Shown here piece by piece: positions 16,597 to 23,647 of a DNA stretch of 56,469 nt. This DNA comes from CAJQGY01 sp964417685 (GTDB lineage: Bacteria > Pseudomonadota > Gammaproteobacteria > Magnimaribacterales > D2472). Numbering within the stretch: position 1 is the stretch's first letter; every line of letters starts with the position of its first letter. The DNA lies in assembly GCA_964417685.1 (NCBI GenBank), contig CAYQIT010000005.1:1-56469 (forward strand), in the 5' to 3' direction. Position numbers and translations under genes: made by a program. Under the pieces are notes generated by a model. The model searched no databases. It was not told the origin of the DNA and saw only the letters and a list, made by a program, of their open reading frames with translations.

Positions 16597-17156
16597 AATG
16601 CTACAAAATTTTTAATTAAGTCCCTTCCATGCTCAGTATCTATGGATTCTGGATGAAATTGAAAACCATATATTGGTTTGTCTTTGTGCTTAACTCCCAT
16701 AATGAGGTCTGGATCATTTTCTATTGTGGCTGTAATGATTAATTCCTTGGGGAGGCTTTCCTTTTTTATAATCAAACTATGGTATCTAACTACAGAGTAA
16801 AGCTCATTTATGCCTTTATATATATCATCACCATTATGTTTAATGATAGATTTTTTTCCATGCATAGGTAATGGAGCTTTTATTATTTCAGCTCCAAATG
16901 CTGCTCCTATAGATTGATGTCCTAGGCATATCCCAAGAACTGGAATATTAACAGACTTAATTAGCTCAACTGAAATTCCAGCCTGAAGAGGCGTGCATGG
17001 TCCGGGGGAAATAATTATCTTTCTAGGATTCATTTCCAAAACTTCCGAAACACTACACTCATCGTTTCTTATTACTTTTATATCAGATTCTATTTCTCCA
17101 ACATAATGAACAAGGTTGTATGTAAAACTATCGTAGTTATCTATAACCAGAATCAT
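16593..17156 (-). CDS. trpG: Anthranilate synthase glutamine amidotransferase subunit
   Basis: 187 residues from ATG 17156. The frame is open upstream, but this start gives the family beginning MILVIDNYDSFTYNLVHY and overlaps the trpE stop by four bases. The triad is present: Cys in GICLGHQSIG, His and Glu in FQFHPES. It supplies ammonia from glutamine to TrpE; the same subunit type (PabA) can also serve para-aminobenzoate synthase. Given the folate genes elsewhere in the window, a dual role is possible but not shown. Confidence 0.95.
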   Translation of the reverse strand: MILVIDNYDSFTYNLVHYVGEIESDIKVIRNDECSVSEVLEMNPRKIIISPGPCTPLQAGISVELIKSVNIPVLGICLGHQSIGAAFGAEIIKAPLPMHGKKSIIKHNGDDIYKGINELYSVVRYHSLIIKKESLPKELIITATIENDPDLIMGVKHKDKPIYGFQFHPESIDTEHGRDLIKNFVAL

Positions 17157-18619
17157 TGGATCATCTCCAGAGCATCTAGAAAGACTTTTGCCTTTTGTTT
17201 GCACTCTTCCCATTCTTTTTCAGGAATTGAGTCTGCGACTACACCCGCTCCTGCACCAACGTGGATAATACTGTCTTTTATAACAGCTGTTCTTATTGCG
17301 ATTGCTGTATCGACATCACCATTCCAAGATATGTATCCAATTGCGCCTCCGTATATACCTCTTGAGCTAGGCTCGATCTCATTTATAATCTCCATTGCTC
17401 TTATTTTTGGAGCTCCTGACAATGTTCCTGCAGGCAAAGATGCTTTGATTGCATCCATATAATTCAAATTAGTCAATAATTGTCCTGTTATATTTGAAAC
17501 TATATGCATGACATGAGAATATTTTTCAATAATCATCTTGTCAGTAACTTTTACAGAACCAATTTCAGATATCTTGCCAACATCATTTCGACCTAAATCT
17601 ATTAACATAAGATGCTCTGCGATTTCTTTGGGATCATTTAGAAGATCAGTCTCATTACCTTTATCTTCATCTATAGTTTCGCCTCGCTTTCGTGTGCCTG
17701 CAATTGGCCTTAATGTTACTTTATCTTGTTCAAGTCTTATTAATATTTCTGGAGATGCGCCAACAACCTTGCATTCTTTTAGATTTAGATAGTACATATA
17801 TGGAGATGGATTAAGAACCCTGAGGGCTCTATATAGTTCAAAAGCATCTGAATCAAAAGGCAAAGAAAAATCTTGAGCTAAAACCACCTGAAAAGCATCA
17901 CCCTCAAGAATGTAATCTTTAATCTTTTTTACCCCGTTAAGATATTCATCTTTTTTAAAATTCGAATTGAACTCTAGTTGGCCAGTTGGTTTTTTAAAAT
18001 CTAATAATTGATTATCTTTTTCAATAAGGAAAATTTCTTCCATAGATTCAAGAATATTTAAAGCTTCATCATATGAGCATGAAGATGGATCAACGTTATA
18101 AACAAGCTGAATGGAATTATCAGTATTATCAAAAACAATTAATTTATCAGATTTCACCAGATAAATTTCTGGCATATGTTCTTTAAATTTTGATTCTTTT
18201 GGTTGAAGGCTATCAATTTTCTTTTCAGCATATCTAGAGCTTTCATACGCAAAAAAACCAACATAACCTCCATAAAACCTTGGAAGGTTATCTATGCCAG
18301 GTGAGTGATATTTTGATGTGAGGTTGCTTACCTCGCCAAGAGGATCCTCAGATTGATAGCTGTCTAGATTGTTGTCTTGAAAAGTTTCAACAGTATTGCC
18401 TAAAACCTTAATATATTCTTTACAATCAATTCCCAAGATAGAGTATTGGGCCCACTTAATTCCCCCTTCAACAGACTCAAGAAGAAAAGAATTCTCATCT
18501 TGATTTAATCTGGAATAAATAGATAAAGGAGTTTCATTATCTTTATAGATTTTTTTTGCAATAGGAATGATATTAAATCCCTTATCTACAAAGTTATTGA
18601 AATCTTGTCTAGTTATCAT
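17153..18619 (-). CDS. trpE: Anthranilate synthase component I
   Basis: 488 residues. The N-terminal part keeps the tryptophan feedback signature LLES-x10-S (Leu46 to Ser60), so allosteric inhibition by tryptophan is expected. The chorismate-binding half has PIAGTRKRGE, LIDLGRNDVGKI, IVSNITGQL and GAPKIRAMEIINE. It converts chorismate to anthranilate with TrpG. Its start overlaps the upstream DUF192 gene by 11 bases, and no leader peptide or attenuator is visible before it, because there is no gap. Confidence 0.97.
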   Translation of the reverse strand: MITRQDFNNFVDKGFNIIPIAKKIYKDNETPLSIYSRLNQDENSFLLESVEGGIKWAQYSILGIDCKEYIKVLGNTVETFQDNNLDSYQSEDPLGEVSNLTSKYHSPGIDNLPRFYGGYVGFFAYESSRYAEKKIDSLQPKESKFKEHMPEIYLVKSDKLIVFDNTDNSIQLVYNVDPSSCSYDEALNILESMEEIFLIEKDNQLLDFKKPTGQLEFNSNFKKDEYLNGVKKIKDYILEGDAFQVVLAQDFSLPFDSDAFELYRALRVLNPSPYMYYLNLKECKVVGASPEILIRLEQDKVTLRPIAGTRKRGETIDEDKGNETDLLNDPKEIAEHLMLIDLGRNDVGKISEIGSVKVTDKMIIEKYSHVMHIVSNITGQLLTNLNYMDAIKASLPAGTLSGAPKIRAMEIINEIEPSSRGIYGGAIGYISWNGDVDTAIAIRTAVIKDSIIHVGAGAGVVADSIPEKEWEECKQKAKVFLDALEMIQ

Positions 18620-19064
18620 CGTTCAGTATGTTATTTATTTTAATAATATCGCCTACTTCAACTTTATTATGCTTGAACCAATTCTTCTTTACTTCAAGTG
18701 CATATAAGACTGGTTTTGAGGAGCATACAGATTCCTCCGAAAAAGGTTCCATGTGATGGATTTCAATTATTTTTCCATTTTTATTAATGTAAGCAACATT
18801 AAGTTCAGCTGGGGTATTCTTCATCCACATGCATTGTGTTTTAGTATAATCCCACGCAAAAAACATACCATAATCATCTGATATATTTTTTATATTCATT
18901 AATCCTTTTTTTCTAAGCTCAAATGTATTTGCAATATCAATCTCATCAAGATAATTATTTAGGTCAATTAATTTAGCAGCGCCGATTTGTGGCGATAAAA
19001 GTAAAAAAATAAATATATAAAACTTATACGATCTTTGAACGTAGGTCTGAAATGGTCTGCTCAT
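18609..19064 (-). CDS. DUF192 family exported protein
   Basis: 151 residues from ATG 19064. The start lies 41 bases inside the end of rpe; no closer in-frame ATG, GTG or TTG gives the leader. The N-terminus is a signal peptide (basic stretch, hydrophobic core FYIFIFLLL, then AAK). The mature part has the DUF192 pattern: MFFAWDYTKTQCMWMKNTP, LNVAYINKNGKIIEIHHMEP and ALEVKKNWF. The function of the family is unknown; members are small periplasmic beta-barrel proteins. In pseudomonads gph occupies this place between rpe and trpE. Confidence 0.8.
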   Translation of the reverse strand: MSRPFQTYVQRSYKFYIFIFLLLSPQIGAAKLIDLNNYLDEIDIANTFELRKKGLMNIKNISDDYGMFFAWDYTKTQCMWMKNTPAELNVAYINKNGKIIEIHHMEPFSEESVCSSKPVLYALEVKKNWFKHNKVEVGDIIKINNILNDDN

Positions 19065-19692
19065 AATTATCTGTATTAAAAATTGCAGATCCTGCAACAA
19101 ATGTATCTGCTCCAGCTTCAGCCGCTTTTGCAATGGTGTCTTTGTTAATACCGCCATCTATCTCAAGACGAATATCTCTTCCTGAGGCATCAATCATTTG
19201 CCTGACTTTTTTTAATTTATCTAAAGAGCTGTCTATAAATGATTGTCCCCCAAATCCTGGATTGACACTCATGATCAAAACAAGGTCAAGTTCATCCAGC
19301 ACATTCTCAAGAATATCTAAGGAAGTTGCTGGGTTAAAAACTAATCCAACTTTACAGCCCTTCTCCTTAATAGCCCTGATTGATCTATGAACATGCCTTG
19401 ATGCTTCAGGGTGAAAACTTATTAGATCAGCTCCAGCCTTTATAAAATCTTGAGCCAAGCTATCAACAGGATCAATCATTAAATGAACGTCTATAAAGCT
19501 TTTGATTCCATAGTCTCTCAGAGATTGGCAAACCATTGGGCCAATGGTTAAATTTGGCACATAATGATTATCCATAACATCAAAATGAATCCAGTCTGCT
19601 CCGGCTTCAATTACATCTGAGACTTCTTCACCTAGCTTGGCAAAATTTGCAGATAGTATAGATGGAGCGATTATGTGCTTTATTTTACTCAT
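19024..19692 (-). CDS. rpe: Ribulose-phosphate 3-epimerase
   Basis: 222 residues, TIM barrel. PSILSANFAKLG, the metal-binding HFDVMDNHYVPN and DVHLMI, the MSVNPGFGGQSFI loop and EIDGGI are all present. It interconverts ribulose- and xylulose-5-phosphate in the pentose phosphate pathway. It follows murU by three bases, and its end overlaps the DUF192 gene. rpe next to trpE is an old proteobacterial arrangement. Confidence 0.97.
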   Translation of the reverse strand: MSKIKHIIAPSILSANFAKLGEEVSDVIEAGADWIHFDVMDNHYVPNLTIGPMVCQSLRDYGIKSFIDVHLMIDPVDSLAQDFIKAGADLISFHPEASRHVHRSIRAIKEKGCKVGLVFNPATSLDILENVLDELDLVLIMSVNPGFGGQSFIDSSLDKLKKVRQMIDASGRDIRLEIDGGINKDTIAKAAEAGADTFVAGSAIFNTDNYEQTISDLRSKIV

Positions 19693-19695
19693 AGG

Positions 19696-20364
19696 TTAAT
19701 TTTCATCTTTAAACACTTTATTGGCAAGAGCTAACCTCTCAATTGTTCCTGTATCTATCCATATTCCATCAAAAAACTCGCCGCTCACTTTTCCAAGCTG
19801 TATATATTTATGTATAACTGGATTCCAAATGCTATAAGGCGTTTTAATATTTTTAAATCCCTTAAATATTTTAGGGTTGATTACTGAGATTCCACTCCAT
19901 GTCATATTATTTGAGTCAGTGATTGAAACTACTGAATCATCAATTGAAAAATCACCCACTAAATTGTGATCAGGGTTTTTTACTCCAACGATATGGGCAT
20001 ATTCGACATCCATAACTAAAGTATCTAGTCTGAATTCATGACATATATCTGCATTGATTAATAAAAACGACTCATCACCTAAATAATTTAATGCCTGCTT
20101 TACACCTCCCCCAGTGCCTAATAGCTCGGCTTCATCTGAGAATGTAATTTTTGTATTTGGGAACATTGAAATTACGTGATCTTTTACACGTGACTTTAGA
20201 TAAAAGACATTAATAACTATTTCATCAAAACCATTTTGTATTAAAAGCTCTATATTTCTCTGAATTAAAGATTTATTCCCAACCATTAAATTCGGCTTAG
20301 GTACCGTGTCTGTTAGTGGCCTTAATCGTTTACCAAGGCCTGCAGCAAGAATCATGGCCTTCAT
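19696..20364 (-). CDS. murU: N-acetylmuramate alpha-1-phosphate uridylyltransferase MurU
   Basis: 222 residues of the sugar-nucleotidyltransferase fold, opening MKAMILAAGLGKRLRPLTD with the uridine-binding loop. PKPNLMVGNKSLIQRNIELL, LLGTGGGVKQAL and LLINADI complete the core, and DGIWIDTGTIERL closes the protein. The short length, with no acetyltransferase domain, and pairing with an AmgK kinase identify MurU, which makes UDP-MurNAc from MurNAc-1-phosphate and bypasses MurA. The start overlaps amgK by four bases. Confidence 0.88.
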   Translation of the reverse strand: MKAMILAAGLGKRLRPLTDTVPKPNLMVGNKSLIQRNIELLIQNGFDEIVINVFYLKSRVKDHVISMFPNTKITFSDEAELLGTGGGVKQALNYLGDESFLLINADICHEFRLDTLVMDVEYAHIVGVKNPDHNLVGDFSIDDSVVSITDSNNMTWSGISVINPKIFKGFKNIKTPYSIWNPVIHKYIQLGKVSGEFFDGIWIDTGTIERLALANKVFKDEN

Positions 20365-21320
20365 AGCTCATTCATCCTTTTTCTTAAAGCAGGGCTAGCT
20401 TTTTCGATTAGCAGTGTTTTACATGTATGATTTTCTTCAGGAATTAAATTGATAAAATTGTCTAATATCTGTGATAAATCTTTAAGTCGAAATGATCTTT
20501 TAGTTTCTAAATATAATTTTGATAGAGTCCCTAAAATTCGCATGCCTCTTTGGATTCCGCCCCACCTTAACCATTCAAAAGTATCTAGAGCATGAACATC
20601 TAGCTTCATGAATTCATTATATCTTTTTAGTTGTTTGAGGATTATTTCTTTCGAATAAGTCTTATAGTGGTCAATAAAGATCCCGGCCAAATCGATTCCA
20701 ATTGGTCCATGGCATAAATCTTGAAAATCTATAACACAAATATCATTCTTAATTGCATGAAGGTTTCTTCTTTCAAAGTCAAAGTGACAATTCATCCATG
20801 GTTGTTGACTTAAATTTTCTAGTGCTTGTTGTTCAATGTCACTCAATTGAGAAGAAAGGCTTATATCCAGAAAGTTATTCAGAAACATTTCCTCCATCAT
20901 TCGCATTTGAGTAGATAAGTCATCTAAGGTTAGAGTTGGGAGTTGAGGTATTTGGGCTAAATGCAATCTAGATAAAAGCTTTACAGTTTCATCTAATAAA
21001 AGCCCTCTATTATCTTTTTCAATATCAATATCAATAAGAGAAATATCTCCAATGTCTTGCTGAATAGTTACGCCTATCTTCCCATCATGATTTAGCACTC
21101 TAGGGCAGGATATGCCTGACTTAGCCAAATATTCTGAGGTATGAACAAAAGATGTGTGATCACCATACAGGGGGTCTAGATAACATAATATTACTGTCTC
21201 ATCATTCTGCAGATGAAGCCTATAATAAACTCTTCCACTAGCTTCTAGTTTTAAAGGGCTAATATCAGATGGATCATAGCCAAGTTTATTAGCTAAAAGA
21301 TAAATGTCAGTATCTTTCAA
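20361..21320 (-). CDS. amgK: N-acetylmuramate/N-acetylglucosamine kinase AmgK
   Basis: 319 residues of the aminoglycoside phosphotransferase-like kinase fold. The catalytic loop is CHFDFERRNLH and the metal-binding step is VIDFQDLCHGPIGIDLA. Fused in one operon with murU it matches the Pseudomonas AmgK-MurU recycling route, in which AmgK phosphorylates the anomeric hydroxyl of MurNAc or GlcNAc. The start is TTG, directly next to the preceding SDR stop. The MurNAc-6-phosphate phosphatase that usually feeds it is not seen here. Confidence 0.85.
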   Translation of the reverse strand: MKDTDIYLLANKLGYDPSDISPLKLEASGRVYYRLHLQNDETVILCYLDPLYGDHTSFVHTSEYLAKSGISCPRVLNHDGKIGVTIQQDIGDISLIDIDIEKDNRGLLLDETVKLLSRLHLAQIPQLPTLTLDDLSTQMRMMEEMFLNNFLDISLSSQLSDIEQQALENLSQQPWMNCHFDFERRNLHAIKNDICVIDFQDLCHGPIGIDLAGIFIDHYKTYSKEIILKQLKRYNEFMKLDVHALDTFEWLRWGGIQRGMRILGTLSKLYLETKRSFRLKDLSQILDNFINLIPEENHTCKTLLIEKASPALRKRMNEL

Positions 21321-22178
21321 TTAACTATTTTTAACTTCCTCTGGCAGAGGGGTGTTATCTGGAACAAAAAAGTCTGGCATAAGTTCTGCAAAAGGTACAT
21401 CAGCGTATTTAGTGAAATCAGTTATACCTGCAGAATGAAGAACCAAATCATCAATACAAAAATTACCAGTAAACGATTTTGCATCTTTTGTAAGTATTTC
21501 ATATGAAGCATCAGCCATGATGTCTACATTTCTTGAAAGTCTCATTATTTCATCTCCACCTAAATGATTTTGAACTGCAGCAGTAGCAATAGCTGTTCTT
21601 GGCCATAATGCATTTACAGCTATGCCAAACTCTTTGAATTCTTCTGCCATACCTAAAACACACATACTCATTGTGTATTTTGCCATCGTGTAAGCAACGG
21701 TGCCTGAGAACCATTTAGCACTCATATCTAATGGTGGTGATAGATTTAATATATGTGGATTCTCCGACTTTTTTAGATGAGGCAAACAATACTTACTAAC
21801 CATGTATGTTCCTCTGCCATTTATCTGATGCATAAGATCATACCTTTTCATAGCTGTATCTGTTACGTTAGTGAGCTGGATTGCTGAGGCATTATTGATG
21901 CAGATATCAATGCCTCCAAAATGCTCTACAGCCTGATTAATAACATCTCTCACATTATCTTCATCTCTAATATCACAAACTACTGGGAGTGCATCACCTC
22001 CAGCTTGAACTATTTCGTCAGCAGCTGTAAATATAGTGCCAGGCAATTTAGGATGTGGTTCTGTAGTCTTTGCTGCTATGACGATCTTAGCTCCATCTGA
22101 TGCAGCTTTCTTTGCCATTGCCAAACCAATGCCTCTACTGCCACCAGAAATGAAAATTACTTTATCTTTTAAGCTCAT
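21321..22178 (-). CDS. SDR oxidoreductase, HSDL2-like
   Basis: 285 residues. The cofactor loop is SGGSRGIGLAMA (11-22), followed by NNASAIQLTNV and a catalytic YTMAK. The long C-terminal segment and PRTAIATAAV are typical of the hydroxysteroid-dehydrogenase-like-2 branch of short-chain dehydrogenases, a branch often annotated near fatty-acid genes. The substrate is unknown. The start has a good ribosome binding site (AGAGGAAACAT before ATG). It is second in the long minus-strand operon that runs through trp, 33 bases after the other SDR gene. Confidence 0.85.
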   Translation of the reverse strand: MSLKDKVIFISGGSRGIGLAMAKKAASDGAKIVIAAKTTEPHPKLPGTIFTAADEIVQAGGDALPVVCDIRDEDNVRDVINQAVEHFGGIDICINNASAIQLTNVTDTAMKRYDLMHQINGRGTYMVSKYCLPHLKKSENPHILNLSPPLDMSAKWFSGTVAYTMAKYTMSMCVLGMAEEFKEFGIAVNALWPRTAIATAAVQNHLGGDEIMRLSRNVDIMADASYEILTKDAKSFTGNFCIDDLVLHSAGITDFTKYADVPFAELMPDFFVPDNTPLPEEVKNS

Positions 22179-22211
22179 ATGTTTCCTCTTGTTGCTAAAT
22201 TTATCTATGTA

Positions 22212-22952
22212 TTAAAATTTTTCCATATATGGTCTCAAGTCTATCTCATGAGACCAAGCACTTCTATGCTGACAGTGTATATTCCAATAATTTTCAGCAA
22301 TCATATCTGGTCTTAAAATACCATCTTGATCTTTCAAAGCATAAATATCAGGGAAAAGCTCTTTTATAAACTGCGTATCAATAGCGCCATCGATTATAAA
22401 ATGAGCTACGTGAATACCTTGGGGGCCAAGCTCTCTTGCCATGCTCTGAGCTAAAGCTCTTAACGCAAATTTTGCTCCAGCAAATGCTGAAAACCCAGCA
22501 CTCCCTCTCAGCGAAGCCGTGGCACCTGTAAAGAATATGCTGCCATGACCCCTTTTCTTCATATATTTAGCAGCCTCTCTTCCAGTTAAAAATCCTGCAA
22601 AGGCTGCCATCTCCCAAACTTTTTTATAAACTCTCGAGGTAGTCTCTACTATTGGGTAATAAACATTAGCGCCTGGATTAAAGACAACGACATCTATTGG
22701 TGCAACTGTTGATTCTATTTCTTTAAATAATTTAATTACAGCCTCTTCATCACGAGCATCAACCCCAAAACCTTTGGCGTAACCACCTTCAGTTGAAATT
22801 TCTTCACATAAGGCTTCTAGTTTCTGGATACTTGTTGGTCTTCGAACAGGGCAAACTTTATACCCCTGAGATGCAAATTTTTTTGTTATAGCAGACCCAG
22901 TGGCATCCCCGGCACCTATTATAACTGCGGAAAACTTTGATAAATCTTTCAT
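22212..22952 (-). CDS. SDR family protein with altered active site
   Basis: 246 residues, Rossmann fold with an unusual cofactor loop IGAGDATGSAI instead of TGxxxGIG. At the place of the catalytic YxxxK it reads FAGAK (in GFSAFAGAKFALRALAQSM), so Phe replaces the proton-donating Tyr; the Lys is kept. The motif GPQGIHVAHFIIDGAID is shared with a recognised group of such proteins, from memory. It may be an oxidoreductase with another donor, or a non-catalytic or isomerase-like member. It is the first gene of the minus-strand operon and diverges from the isomerase gene at 23000. Confidence 0.8.
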   Translation of the reverse strand: MKDLSKFSAVIIGAGDATGSAITKKFASQGYKVCPVRRPTSIQKLEALCEEISTEGGYAKGFGVDARDEEAVIKLFKEIESTVAPIDVVVFNPGANVYYPIVETTSRVYKKVWEMAAFAGFLTGREAAKYMKKRGHGSIFFTGATASLRGSAGFSAFAGAKFALRALAQSMARELGPQGIHVAHFIIDGAIDTQFIKELFPDIYALKDQDGILRPDMIAENYWNIHCQHRSAWSHEIDLRPYMEKF

Positions 22953-22999
22953 AAAAGTGTTTAATATTTTTATTCCACTTTACAAAATTGCAGGTGAAA

Positions 23000-23596
23000 A
23001 TGAAAGTAGACTTTATCTTTGATGTGGCCAGCCCAAATGCTTATATGGTATATAAAATTCTTCCTGAATTTCAAAAAAAGACCGGGGCTGAATTTAATTA
23101 TATTCCATGCTTATTGGGTGGAGTTATGCACCTAACTAACAACAAACCACCTTTTGTAGCTTTTGCTGAAGTAGAAAATAAAATGAAATATCAGCAAGTT
23201 GAGATGACTAGATTTATAAAAAAACACTCGCTCAATGATTTTAAATTTAACTCAAATTTTCCAATGAAAACTGTAAATATCCAAAGGGGTTTAATTGCCG
23301 CAGAAGAATTAGATGTCTTTGATGCTTATCTAGAGTGTATTATTTCAGCAGTTTGGGAAAAAAATTTAAATATGGCAGATGATGAAACGCTTTATAAGAC
23401 AATAAATGAGGCTGGTTTAGATTCAACCAAATTTCAAGAAATTATTACCTCACAAGCTTGCAAAGACAAACTAATAGAAAATACTCAAAGCGCTGTTGAT
23501 GCTGGAGTTTTTGGTGTGCCAACATTCATCTATGAAGGTGAAATATTTTTTGGCAAAGATCACCTTGATCAACTTGAAGATGCATTAAAAGCATAA
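23000..23596 (+). CDS. 2-hydroxychromene-2-carboxylate isomerase-like DsbA-fold protein
   Basis: 198 residues from ATG 23000, preceded by AGGTGA. A TTG at 22988 also opens the frame but has no ribosome binding site. The opening MKVDFIFDVASPNAYMVYKI and the GVFGVPTFIYEGEIFFGKD segment near the end mark the kappa-class GST / HCCA isomerase group, which has a thioredoxin fold with a helical insert and binds glutathione at an N-terminal Ser. The classic member isomerises a naphthalene-degradation intermediate, but most relatives have no known substrate. Its neighbours are two SDR genes pointing the other way. Confidence 0.83.
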   Translation: MKVDFIFDVASPNAYMVYKILPEFQKKTGAEFNYIPCLLGGVMHLTNNKPPFVAFAEVENKMKYQQVEMTRFIKKHSLNDFKFNSNFPMKTVNIQRGLIAAEELDVFDAYLECIISAVWEKNLNMADDETLYKTINEAGLDSTKFQEIITSQACKDKLIENTQSAVDAGVFGVPTFIYEGEIFFGKDHLDQLEDALKA

Positions 23597-23647
23597 ATTA
23601 AGAACTTTACAGTATAAAATCAATCTAATTAGAATAAAGGTTGTTGT

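Noticed and set aside
16181..16615. Open frame of 144 codons opposite trpD
   Set aside because: It is entirely antisense to a clear trpD, lacks a ribosome binding site and resembles no family; shadow frames of this kind are common in genes with this codon use.
23606..23635. Promoter TTTACA-18-TAGAAT for lptD
   Set aside because: Good match, but the start would fall only about six bases before the GTG and exclude the ribosome binding site; not strong enough to list.
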